From contig JAITYX010000028.1 in the NCBI GenBank assembly GCA_021018815.1, positions 4,295,001-4,359,000 on the forward strand: a stretch of DNA of 64,000 nt, read 5' to 3'. Position numbers and translations under genes: made by a program. Numbering within the stretch: the stretch's first letter is position 1; each line of letters begins with the position of its first letter. The notes below the pieces were generated by a model. The model was not told the origin of the DNA and did not search any database. It was given only the letters and a program-made list of their open reading frames with translations. Source of the DNA: Talinum fruticosum (taxonomy: Eukaryota; Streptophyta; Magnoliopsida; Caryophyllales; Talinaceae). Positions 22,401-32,465 of the stretch are shown piece after piece.

Positions 22401-24451
22401 CTAAGTAGATTGTATTTTAGCCCTTTGACAAGGTAGACTGGGCTCACCAGATTGCTTCCATTTCCAATCTTGTCGATGCCCACTATCTTGCCTTTCTTTG
22501 TCATCTTCAAAAGTGACTTTTCCTCCTTTATATGATTCTAGCTCGAAAAGAGTCCTTGGTCACCGACATGTGTCGAGAACATCTCCTGTCCAGGTACCGG
22601 TGTCCTTTGATCTTTTACGAGTTACCTGCAAAACAGAGAGAATCTAACCCTTCTCACTTCCTCTAACGAACCCGAGTAACATTCCTTACTTGTGGTCCTT
22701 TTACGAGGAAGAAGGTGCTTCGGAACCCAGATTTGAATGACTTTGGGTTTTGTCCGATTACGAGTCTTCCTCTCGAGAAGCCGAGTCTGTGTCTCTTTCT
22801 TTTTGAAAGCCTTTCCTTTTGAAATAGAAGAAAATGGTTTCTTTTTGTAAATAGCTCCGGGCTTAGTCCTCCTTTCAGTTCTATGAATGGGACCATGCTC
22901 GGCTTTTACGAACTTTACACTTACGGAATCCTTTTTGAACAATTCCGAGTAAGAATTAGATTCTTCCTCTTCGTTGAAACCAAGGCCTTCTTTTCGAAAA
23001 GAGACATATTGTGATCCTAAGAGCATGTCAAGGTTCTTCGACCTTGAGTACACTTTAAAACCAGATTTTGAGACTCGGTGAGCTTCGTTTTAGTCGCTCA
23101 TTTTCTTTCTGAGTAACTCGGACTCAGTCTCATTAGATTGAGCACTTGTCTTGAGTTCTCTCGAGTGTAAGTCTCGGTTTTTCTAATTCGTTTTTCAAAG
23201 AAGTGCTCTCGAAGTGATTGACTCAAGTTGTTCTTTGAAATAAGAAGAATCGAATTGGACTTTTATTCCAAAGTAAAAATATATTTAGCCAAATCAACTT
23301 TGGAGAATTTGAGGAAGTAGTTTATTACCTCTTGACGATCGGTTTCCTCATTATCCGAGTCCGAGTCGACTCTCTTTCGGCTTCGAGTCGAGACTGCCAT
23401 CGGACACTTTGAGTCATCCGAGTCCTCGCCATCTTCGATGAGTCCTCATCGCTCCATGTTGCCAACATGGCCTTTTTCTTCTTCCTGTCCCTTTTTCTTT
23501 TCGGACGAGTCCTTGACTATGTGGTCCTTGCTTGCCACATTCAAAACATCCAGAATTCTTAGTCAAAGATAACTTTGAGGGAGAAGAAAACTTACCTTTT
23601 CTATCTCTCTTGTCTTTCTTGTAGAATTCTTCTTTTGGTATTTTGTCCCATCTTTTATGCTTCATCATTTTCTTGAAGCCTCTTGCAATGAGTGCCATGG
23701 GATCGTCTTCGAGTCGGAAGAGCTCGGACTTGCTTCTTTGGATTACGAGGCTTTAAGCGCAATGTTCCTTTTGGTAGTACCCTCGGCATCTTCTTCTTCA
23801 AGATGTATCTCATGAGTTAGAAGCTTTCCGATGAGCTCGTGCGGCTTCAAGAGTGAAAGGTTCCGAGCCTCTTCTATGGCGAGTCACCTTCGGACCCCAT
23901 CGTCTCTTGGGTAGGCTTCGAGAATTTTTCGGCACATTTCTTCATGGGAGATTTTCTTTCCTAGAGACTTGAGATTGTTGGTGATCTCGGTGAAGCGAAT
24001 GAACATCCGAGTAATGTTCTCCTCCGGCTCCATTTTGAAAAGCTCATATTTGTGAAGATACTTGACTGATCTTCGCTTGTCTCACCTGACTTGTACCTTC
24101 GTAGGTGTTGACCAAAGTGTCCCACACCTCTTTAGCGAGTCACGGGCAGAGACTCGATTGTATTCTTCCGAGCTTATGGCGCACATAAGGATGTTCATGG
24201 CTTTGAAATTCTTTACGAACTTCTCTGCTTCTGCTGGTGTGAACTCGGCCTTTGTCTTAGGGAGGATTCTAAATTCATCTATCTTTGTTGGAATGTAGTT
24301 TCCTTGTTGTATGATTTCCCATACTTCTTCATCATGATCCATGAGGAAACATTCCATAAGCTTCTTCCGAGTGCCCAAAGTTTGAACCTTTGAATTTTGG
24401 TGGCTCGTTGGAAGATCTTCCTTCGTCGAACTCTCCGGTGTTACGAGCCAT
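19433..24451 (-). pseudogene. Copia gag-pol polyprotein, decayed
   Basis: It starts at ATG 24451 (MARNTGEFDE, then EPPKFKGSNF). Gag capsid homology follows (EEVWEIIQQG..IPTKIDE at 24100-24378), a zinc knuckle CFECGKQGPHSQG near 23530 that lacks the last Cys, GAG-pre-integrase (22241-22510: YLVKGLKYNLLSISQLCD) and CEACSGGKRV (21978-22184). Integrase core (HNFSAP..TPQ, NGVVERKNR near 21735) and C-terminal part (YELYKGKKPN, FGPFGCKCFVL) come next. RT follows (GTKWVFKNKLDEGG, NKARLVAQGYNQEEGID at 20669-20932; YVDDIIFGATN near 20385; GELNFFLGLQ near 20300), then RNase H (GYSDADYAG, DRKSTSGACQFLG, KCDNQSAISI at 19617-19997). About ten frame breaks, many at CG-rich words, so no product is expected. 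Confidence 0.9.
20290..20990 (-). pseudogene. RT domain of the copia polyprotein
   Basis: The fingers part with FKNKLDEGGVVVRNKARLVA and the catalytic YVDDI box are both present but in different frames. The palm segment between them (20400-20660) is interrupted. Sequence style fits the SIRE lineage. Confidence 0.85.
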
Positions 24452-24496
24452 CCGATCTTTAAACCTTTGGATTGTTAGATCCTTTACGAAAGGCTA

Positions 24497-24508
24497 GGCT
24501 CGAAACCA
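24497..24508 (-). other. Primer binding site of the copia element
   Basis: Minus strand TGGTTTCGAGCC, two bases from the 5' LTR. It resembles the initiator-methionine-tRNA PBS TGGTATCAGAGC used by most plant copia elements, with changes. Confidence 0.7.
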
Positions 24509-24510
24509 AT

Positions 24511-26082
24511 TGAAGGTTTGCTTGGGGAGAGTCCGAGTCACCCTAGAGGGGGTGAATAGGGTGATAGAAAATTCTTTGTGAAAACTCACACTTTAGCGCG
24601 AAAAGGGACAAAGACAGATTCAGAGTATGTCAACAAGGTCGAAAAGATTGGACTCGAAAGCAATGAATCAAAAGAAACAAGAGCAATAAAGCGATCCGAG
24701 TCTAGAATGAACTCAAAAAGATAACACTTAAGATTTTACGTGGAAACCCTCCCGGGGCGGAAAACCACGGCCCGTGTCAATCCGGACACAAAGTCAAATC
24801 CACTATTTTGAGTCCAGAAAATACCGTGAGCTGGTCGAACCCGAGTTGCTCCCTTAGACAACTCTATACAAGTTTTCCTAGACTCGAAGTTCCCTTATCC
24901 GATCTAGTACTTCCTAGCTGAGATAACCCTTACAGCCAGGGACAACTAAGCTGAGTTAACCTTTACAGACTTAGTCAAGGGACCTTACAAAGAATGTAAG
25001 AAGAGAGTTTGTAACTAGGTACAAGACCTTACAACTCGAAAGTAATGAATTACGAGTGGGAGTTGTAAGTTGAAGATTGAAAGTGAATACGATAACTTTT
25101 ATCAAGTATGTGTATAAACAATATGTTCGGCAACCTTCAAGTCTTGTGAAGTGGCTTCTATTTATAGATAACCAAGCGAGTAGCCGTTATCTTCATCTGC
25201 TGACCGAGAGCCTTCTGTGACCGTTGATAGAGGCTTTACGAGTGTTCGGAAAGTGTCCGTTGAAATATGAACATTGGACAACGGTTTAACTCTCTTGGAA
25301 GTCCCAAAACCATCGATAGTGTCTTGAAAAATGAGGTGGAAACCACCGTTAAGCTTAGCGTTCTAGTTTTACGGATATGGAAGCAGACGGCTTCGACACA
25401 ATCTTACGGGACTGGAGCGAGGGAAGGTGAAGAGCCATGTCTGCTTGGTGATTTGACGTTACGAGCCGGTTACTTTTGTATTTTAAAAAATGTATTCTCG
25501 ATTGAATAACCTACAAAAGTAAATCAATTTTGGTTCTCAAAGTATAGAATACTTTGGCCCAAGATTAGACGCGAGATAATAAAATAATTATAGTAGTTAA
25601 GCAACAGATTATCGAGTCGAAATGAAATGGAATTTTACGAGTCTAATATCCATGATACTCGGAATTCCATCGACTTAGTCTAAGCGAAGAATCAAGTTTG
25701 ATAACGAATATCGGAGAAGATTAACTTGATATAGACTAAGCAAGAAATAAACTAAGAACACTAACTATAACGAAGTAGAACAAATAACCACAAGTCGGAT
25801 TACGAGTGAGAAACGAGTGGAATACTTGGTATATTAAAAAATGCGATTAATCGAGTGAGGATGGACTCGGAATAAAGAACCGGTTTTACGAGTCAGACTA
25901 CGGAAAATCGATAGATATGATAAGTGAAAGATGTATTACTTAGAGAAAATACTATTTTACTCAACTAAGTTTCTAGGACACGAGAGAATGCCTTGGAATA
26001 AAAACTCTACATGTATGAAATCGTTATACTCGATTCCTTTTTCATAACTCGAGAAAAGTATTGAGTAGTGTCCGAGTCTTCA
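24511..26082 (-). mobile_element. 5' LTR of the copia element
   Basis: 1572 bp, TGAAGGTTTGC...GAGTCTTCA, with promoter TATA at 25158-25166. It is followed outside by the TSD TAAAA at 26083-26087. Confidence 0.92.
25158..25166 (-). promoter_or_regulatory. TATA box, copia 5' LTR
   Basis: Minus strand TATAAATAG. This is the copy that would drive the genomic transcript toward lower coordinates. Confidence 0.6.
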
Positions 26083-27149
26083 TAAAACATAAAGTAAACA
26101 TGTAAACTTTCGAAGGCCGAATCCTTGCCCTCGGGTTGCCCCACCTGCCGATCCGGAGCTTCACACTGGCTCTCTTGATGCGACGACGGCGAATTAAGGA
26201 AGAGAGGACTCTTTTATGAGTTTTAAAAGGTGAGTTTGTAAGGAATAGGAAAGATCAGCTGAATGAATGCCCAAACATCAGAATAATTGAATATTCTTTA
26301 GCTCTTTGCAAGGATGCAACGATGATGTGTAGAAAAGTGGAGTATTTGAGGATGCTTTTCGAGTAGAGTAATGTGAAGGTATGAATGCTCTAATTAGCTT
26401 TCAGTAGCATTACACATAGAAGAAAGCCCTATGGAAATGAGAGCCAAGGCTCTATATTTATAGGGAGAGACCTAGGTTACAAATGACCTAGGGTTGCTCT
26501 CAGCCAACGAGTCCAAAGTTGAGCGAAAAAATCGGGCCAATAAATCAAAAGATTGAACCAAATAAGAAGGGATAAAACCGGATAAAAATCCCATCGGAGG
26601 CGCCGGCCACCCAGGCATGCCTAGGGTTTTGTGCCCTACCGTGCTGCCAAGGGAGTCTCCAATCCAAAACGCTACGCTTCACTCAAGAAATCCGAGGTTA
26701 GGGGCGCCGACCACGATGGTGTTTTGAGGGGAACAGCTCCTAGTCTCATGTGGACTGTCTTTAGAGCTTAAACGCCACACTTTGATGCTCATGATCATGA
26801 AATGCAATGTCTAACGCCTGTCTCGAGGTCTTCGACTCCATGTTTGGCCAGGACAAAACGTGAAATGCTTGAACTCGAGCCTGAAATTTCCTAGTACGCA
26901 GCACCGGACTCCATTTTCTTGGAAGTCTTGGCCCGATCTTGGATCCTCTAAAGGAAAAGGCAATTTTTGGATCAACCCAAGGCAAGAGGCTATTTATGTG
27001 GTGCTTGGGGGTTCTTTGTAGTTCACTAGCTTCCATCGCACCAATCAAACACGATCTGTGATCCAAATCCTTGAATAGGATTCGGGATTTCATCATCGGG
27101 CCAATAAATAATAAAACAAAAAAGGCATGACACTTTTTAGGTGTCTACG
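26083..27149 (-). mobile_element. LTR-D, second part (after copia insertion)
   Basis: This starts with the right TSD copy TAAAA (26083-26087) and continues the LTR (cgaaggccgaatccttgccc near 26110). It has a TATA box at 26453-26462, U3 modules near 26590-26740, and ends GTCTACG at 27149. Confidence 0.85.
26453..26462 (-). promoter_or_regulatory. LTR-D TATA box
   Basis: Minus strand TATAAATATA, same setting as in LTR-B. Confidence 0.55.
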
Positions 27150-27164
27150 ATTAGCCGCCACTTT
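27150..27164 (-). other. Polypurine tract before LTR-D
   Basis: Minus strand AAAGTGGCGGCTAAT; one change (G to C) from the tracts at LTR-B and LTR-C. Confidence 0.7.
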
Positions 27165-27714
27165 AATCGAGTCCGAAAGACGATGGTCAAAGTAGACACC
27201 AAAGGGTACTTACTGTTTAGTCGGCACCGCTCGGATGCCAATTTAAATTACTACGTCCGGAATTATTTGTCTCTTGAATTAAACTCTAATAGGGGGCCTA
27301 GACATGACTAACTTAGTTTGATGTCCGGGTTGTTGATTCATGAACTTGGCTGCTAACACTGAAGCTCATATTGGTGTGCCTAAACTTTACCATGTGCTTA
27401 GTCCGAAGGTTAGCGGGGAGCTTGAACTTGACTCGGGTAGTAAAATTTAAAGTCCAGTTAGGGTGCTTGAACTTGACCACTTCTTAGATCCGAAGTTCGG
27501 CTCGGTACCTTGAGCTTGGCTTGATCAATGTCCGGAAGCTCGGATGAGGGGCCCAAACTTGATCGTTCTTGATCTAAAGCTTGGCTGAAATTTTTCGCAC
27601 TAATAGTTTTGTTAACTAATAATCAAATGCAAATAGTTTTGAGTGCTACCTGAAGTTGATTGATAACTAGATCACGTTTCAAACATGTTTCCTTGACTTG
27701 GCCATAGATTGATC

Positions 27715-28045
27715 CCGATCTTTTGGCGTTGTGTGTGAATATTGACCGCTATTAGGCCTAAAGTTTGATGGATGAATGTCTAAAACTTGACCTTTATTGG
27801 GCTTTGATCTCGATGGGGTGTCCGAATCTTGACCGCTATTGGGCTTGAGTCTCGACTTGAGTGTGTCCGAACCTTAACCACTGCTTGGGCTTGAAGCTCG
27901 ACGAGGTTTGTCCGAACCTTGACCGCTGTTGGTCCTAAAGCTCGGCCGGGGGTGTCCGAACCTTGATCGTTGCTTGGGCTCGAAGCTCGACTAAGTTATG
28001 TCTAATCCTTAACCGTTGTTAGGCCTAAAGCTCGACTTCGATCCA
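27715..28045 (-). repeat. 3' UTR tandem repeat array, about 7 units of 42-47 bp
   Basis: Same unit as the arrays at 6118 and 10640, with a different copy number and different order of variants. Confidence 0.8.
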
Positions 28046-28557
28046 CTTTTGTTGGAGTAGGGACGATCGCTTATCTTTTATGTAGAAATTATTGCTTCGA
28101 CTTGGTCATTGGATAACCTGAAGTCTAAGGAATGTCCGCTTGAAAAATGATGTTCTATGAGGTTATGTGCCTCATTCTAAATTTGAGCTTTTAGTTTGTG
28201 TGCTAATAGCTTTTTTGTTTGTATGATAGACAATTTGTGTCTTCCCTAAGTATCCTTGGAGTTGTTGTATGATTCTTTCGATCATGAGCCCCCACATTCT
28301 TCTTAGGTGCTTTTGCCTAACTCTTCTTGAATGTTAGAGAGTTGACTAGCTTTGATTAGTTGATGTCATGGAAGATCCTCTTTGAAGGTGACTGTGTCTG
28401 CTTGTTTGAACAATTCCTTGTAGGATGCTTTGTGACTAATATTGTGTTTTTAGGAGTTTGAGTCATGCAAATGAGATGAATGCAAGACTCTGTTGTAAGA
28501 AAAGGAATTCTTTTATTAATACGATGCGAAAAGTTCAAAAAGACAAAGGAAAAAATG

Positions 28558-28577
28558 CACTTTATCCCCCACTCCCC
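28558..28577 (-). other. Second, internal polypurine-like tract
   Basis: Minus strand GGGGAGTGGGGGATAAAGTG, the clearest of the three internal tracts. Confidence 0.5.
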
Positions 28578-28924
28578 AAAGTAGAGCCTAAAGAGAAGTA
28601 GGTCGCTCGAACTGCGATGTACTCGCTACTCGGTGGTGACCGTTAACCTCACTGTTTGGTGCTGAATAGGAATAGCATGCTTCCCGATTGATTTTTCTCT
28701 TCGAATAGGGCAATGTGGCTAGATTTGGGAATTTGAAATGAGAATTGGGTTCGAGATTAGGTTTGGGGCCGGACCCATAGGCTTCCCACATATCCACAAT
28801 AGCGGAAATCAAGCCTTGTAGTTCATAAAGGAAGTATGATTTGCATTGGTTTTTTATTTTTATTTTGAAAGACTAGAAAAGGAAATAAACATTACACTTG
28901 GATATGGGAAAAGGGAAAAAGCAA

Positions 28925-29063
28925 GGTTTATTAGTATTCTTGATGAGTGATGGGCTCATCGGATGTTCTTCTAGTCTGTTGAAGCTTGTTCTTCTTCTAT
29001 GAACATGCCGAGCATCTCCGAGTGCTTTGAAGTCTATGAGAGGCAATAACTTCAAGTGCTGCT
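28925..29063 (-). pseudogene. Gag C-terminal fragment, third Tat unit
   Basis: Reads LPLIDFKALGDA and a downstream tail (FNRLEEHPMSPSLIKN), the same as 11940-12070. It is interrupted at 29063 by LTR-A. Confidence 0.7.
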
Positions 29064-31050
29064 TATAGACACCTAAAAGGTGTCGTCCTTTATCTTGTTA
29101 TTTACGTGTTTTGTTTTGTCGGCTTGGTGATGATAATCCCGAGTCCTGTTTGTGGATTTGGATTTCGGATCGTGATCGATCGATGCAACATAAGCCGATA
29201 TACTACAAAGAACCCCCTCACACCACTTAAATATCCTTTTGCCTTGGGTCGGTCCACAAATCCTCTTTTCTTTCGAGACAATCCAAGAGTCGAGTCGAGC
29301 CTTTAGAGATTAAGGAGTCCCAAGATATATGCCGGGAAATTCCAAGTATAGAATACTACATTCTACTTTTGTCCAAGTCGGACAAGGAGTCGAAGACCCG
29401 AAGACGATGTTAAAGCGTTGCATTTCAAGATCGGGAGCATCAAAGTGTTGCGTTTTAAGCTTCACAAGATAGTCCACACGAGGCTAGAAGCTTTCCCCTC
29501 TAAACAACGTAGTGGCCGGCGCCCGCCTTTTAGAAGCATGGTAAAAGGCTGTGTTTTGAGCTTGGAGAGTCCTTGGACAAACAATTAGGGCAAGAAACCC
29601 TACAACGTTCGATTGGTCGGCGCCCACCTCCTCTCTTTTAACCTAGGTTCTATTTGATTTTATCATCTTCCGATCCAGTTCTATCTCTTAAGGAATGGCC
29701 CTATTTTATTTTAGTCTGTTTGGATGGCCGATAAGAGGCAAACCCTAAGTCATTTGTGACCTAGGGCCTCTCCTATAAGTAGAGAGCCTTGGCTCTCATT
29801 TCGATACGGCTTCTGCCTTAGCATCACGCTGCTAAAAGCCAACTTGAATGCTCTCATCTAACCATTACTCTGCCGAATTTTCTATAAACATTCATCTTTT
29901 CACCGTTGAATTCGTACAAAGAGCTAAAGAATATTTGATATTCTGATCTCTAGGTACTCATTCAACTTATCACTGCCATACCCTAGACACAATTCACAAA
30001 ACTAGCCCTTTTCTTTGGATTATCGCCATTGCATCGAGAGATCCGGCGTGGATATCCGGATCAGCAAGGTGGGACAACCTGAGGGCCATACTTCAGCTTT
30101 CGAATAGTTATATTTATTTCTATTTTATTTGCTTTCCGTATTGTGGTTTAAGAGCTGTAATCGCTCTAATTTCCTCCTCGATTGATGCAATCGGTAATTT
30201 CCGCTTTTCTTTCTTTTATCGCTTTTCTTTATCGTTTTCCTTGCTATGTTTTGGTTGCTTTAATTTTGTTTCGCATGTTGTATGCTTGTTTTCTTACATC
30301 TTTATTAATATACTACTCGAACAAGTAATGGCCGTCATTGGACGGTCGGAATGGAGGGATTTATCCATACGTTTTGTACCCTCTCCCCGAATCCGATTCT
30401 CGGTTCAAGACCGATAGAGTCAAATTTTTACTCTTTTTCGGTCTTAGTTTTTCCCATACTAAGATTGAGGGAGCAAGTCTTCTTTTTGTGTTTTCATTAG
30501 TTTTTCCTTCTTAAAAGCGACTGGCGACTCTCGTTTTTTATGCTTTGGTCTATTCAAAATCGCATCTTGGTATTTTTCGTTTGTAGGAAAAATGATCTTG
30601 GGTTCTGGATCTGCCCACTGGGCGAGACCGAGGCTGGTTTCACCAGCCATGGCCTCCGGCCGGCGCCCACCTTCCCCGGTGCACGCTACGACTAACACTC
30701 GTGGGGCGGCGGTGGTGGCTTCGGTCCCGAGCCGGTGCTTTCACACCAATCCGGCCCTAAAGCCCCACGATATACTCATAACCCTAATATCGTCGAGTCC
30801 TTAATTAGAAAATAAGGTCTCGGGACTTCTCAAAAAATTGCTAAAATAAAATGATTAATAAAGCGCCAATCAAATCTGATTTAATTCATTTCAACTTGAT
30901 TTAATTAAATTCATAAATCTTAATAAAAGGTTCATCCCCATATTCCAAAATCGACTTTCAAAAGTTATCTTCAAAATCAATCTTAAAAAAAAGAGACCCG
31001 ACACAAGTGGGGAAGCTCGACGTGGCCCCGGCCTCGTTGTGGTTCCTACA
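29064..31050 (+). mobile_element. LTR-A, Tat-family LTR, plus orientation
   Basis: 1987 bp from TATAGACACC (consensus TGTAGACACC) to GGTTCCTACA, followed by the PBS. It carries U3 modules near 29420-29640, a TATA box at 29774-29780, the actaagattg block near 30460 and the TTTCACACCAATCC block near 30740. It is inserted in gag of a minus-strand Tat unit. The 5 bp before it are CTGCT; the matching copy was not found. Confidence 0.85.
29774..29780 (+). promoter_or_regulatory. LTR-A TATA box
   Basis: TATAAGT(AG), the plus-strand counterpart of the LTR promoter block, with one base changed from TATAAATAG. Confidence 0.5.
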
Positions 31051-31051
31051 G

Positions 31052-31069
31052 TGGCAAATCCACTAGAGA
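31052..31069 (+). other. Primer binding site after LTR-A
   Basis: TGGCAAATCCACTAGAGA, corresponding to TGGCGACTCCATCGGGGA at 14265-14282. Confidence 0.65.
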
Positions 31070-31574
31070 AAAATTTCTATTAAGAGGGTAAAATTTGCAA
31101 ATTTAAGTAGTGTGTTTTTAATGATGTCTTTGGTATTAGACATCCTGCATTTAGCAACCTTTGAACTAGTTTAAACATTGTTTTGGACCACTAGGAAAAC
31201 TATATTGTACCCCCTATGTACCCTTTCTAGAGAAAGGCTCCCACTTGGTTCTTATAGGCGGGCCCAACCAGGCTTGATTGCCCGAAGAAACGGTACCTCC
31301 TCCCTCGTAGCGCGCAATCTTGGGCTAAACCTTTTTGGTTCACCGAGAAGCACTAGAATTCTTGTTGGTATCCTCATCCATGCAACCCATGAGGGGACCA
31401 AATTTCGGACTACATATCACCATGTATCCAAACTCTTGAACTCTTGGGCCATAGAACTTTTGGACTTCTAGGTTTTCCCTCGGACTTTATTTGCATGCTT
31501 CGATGAATGTGTTTGTTTTAGATTTAATCTTCTACTTGTGAGCCTTTAGGAATAGGTGAGAAGTGCTTGATTAG
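31070..31574 (+). other. 5' leader of the plus Tat element
   Basis: Colinear with the reverse complement of 13745-14264. A reading frame at 31178-31471 has no recognisable domain, and its counterpart in the minus unit is not open, so I do not call it a gene. Confidence 0.5.
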
Positions 31575-32050
31575 ACCCCTTGCATGGGTGAAAATAAAAC
31601 ACTTTAATAAATTTCCTAAAGTCGGTCCATTAGGTGCATTTAGCCAAAAGTCAAAATGCCTTTTTCCCTAATAAGGTTGGTCCATTGTTTGCATTTTTCC
31701 GTGTCATTTCAAAATTAACTTTCTAATAGCCTAAGTAGTTGTTTGTGAAAGGGTCTTATCGAAGTACCATTTTGTTATTGTCCGAGTCCTTTTATTTTCT
31801 TCTACATTGTCACATTTTATTTTGCATCATCTCATATTAGGTTAGTCCATTTGCATTAGCCAAATAAAATCATTTCATATTAGGTGAGTCCATTTGCATT
31901 AGCCTTTGCATTAGCCAAATAAAATCATCTCATATTAGGAGAATCCATTTGCATTAGCCAAATAAAAATCATCTCATATTAAGTAAGTTCATTTGAATTA
32001 GCTAAGAAAGAAAAATCATTTCATATTAGGATAGGTAGGTCTGTCTCTCT
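31575..32050 (+). repeat. 5' UTR tandem repeats of the plus Tat element
   Basis: Repeating phrase CATATTAGG.GAGTCCATTT followed by GCATTAGCCAAATAAAATC, about 8 diverged units of 45-65 bp. Near 31870-31930 the units are close to identical. They lie between PBS and gag. Confidence 0.8.
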
Positions 32051-32465
32051 CATTTTGCATCTAGTCCAAAGTTCATATCAAATAAGGAAATGCATTATCA
32101 TATAGGAAGCATTTTATTAAGTTATTCATCATATCATGTCATCATTACATTCTTTACGTGCATCCAAATAAAAGCATCCTTAGTCTCTTCGGGTCTTATG
32201 CTTGAGTCCCTTTCTCCTGAGAGTGATCTTCTCTCACATGGTCCTAAACCTTATCCTTTGGACTGCAGAATAGGGAAGTCTACGGCAGCCGAGTATCGTC
32301 GGAATTCAAGCTCTAAAAGATTAGAACGTCTCACCAAGGAGTTCGGCACATCATCATTTCTTCCTACTCTGCGGTCTACACCGGTGCGACAAGCTTCGGT
32401 GCATACTACACTCTGTCACAATCCACTCCTTGTTCCGAGACAACACCTAAGAAGAGCTCCTTCCA

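Larger units (their letters stand above)
15246..26082 (-). mobile_element. Ty1/copia element, Sirevirus-like, 10.8 kb, structurally complete but coding-defective
   Basis: Minus strand order: 5' LTR 26082-24511, PBS 24508-24497, gag-pol 24451 to about 19433, an additional reading frame about 18848-17215, PPT about 16840-16822, 3' LTR 16821-15246, with a perfect 5-bp TSD TAAAA. Gag, protease/GAG-pre-integrase, integrase, RT and RNase H come in copia order. The long LTRs, the initiator-Met-like PBS and the extra ORF between RNase H and the 3' LTR are features of Sireviruses (SIRE/Maximus). It is inserted in LTR-D of a Tat element. All frames carry stops or shifts. Confidence 0.92.
7173..27149 (-). 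mobile_element. Gag-only Tat-family element (LTR-D, 4.2-kb interior, LTR-B)
   Basis: Minus strand order: LTR-D (27149-14284, split by a copia element), PBS 14282-14265, 5' UTR with tandem repeats, gag remnant 12890-11940, 3' UTR with tandem repeats, PPT 10088-10074, LTR-B. No protease, RT, RNase H or integrase lies between gag and the 3' UTR. It shares LTR-B with the non-coding unit below and LTR-D with a further interior above (27150-29063). That is a tandem of elements sharing LTRs, as unequal LTR recombination can make (inference). Confidence 0.7.
27165..29063 (-). mobile_element. Third Tat interior: 3' UTR and gag end, cut by a plus-strand element
   Basis: This is colinear with 10089-12070: loose repeats, tandem array 27715-28045, second PPT-like tract 28558-28577, the cggacccatagg-type block near 28770, and the C-terminal end of gag from about 28930. 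In gag the plus-strand LTR-A begins. The rest of this unit's gag is not found in the window. Confidence 0.75.
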
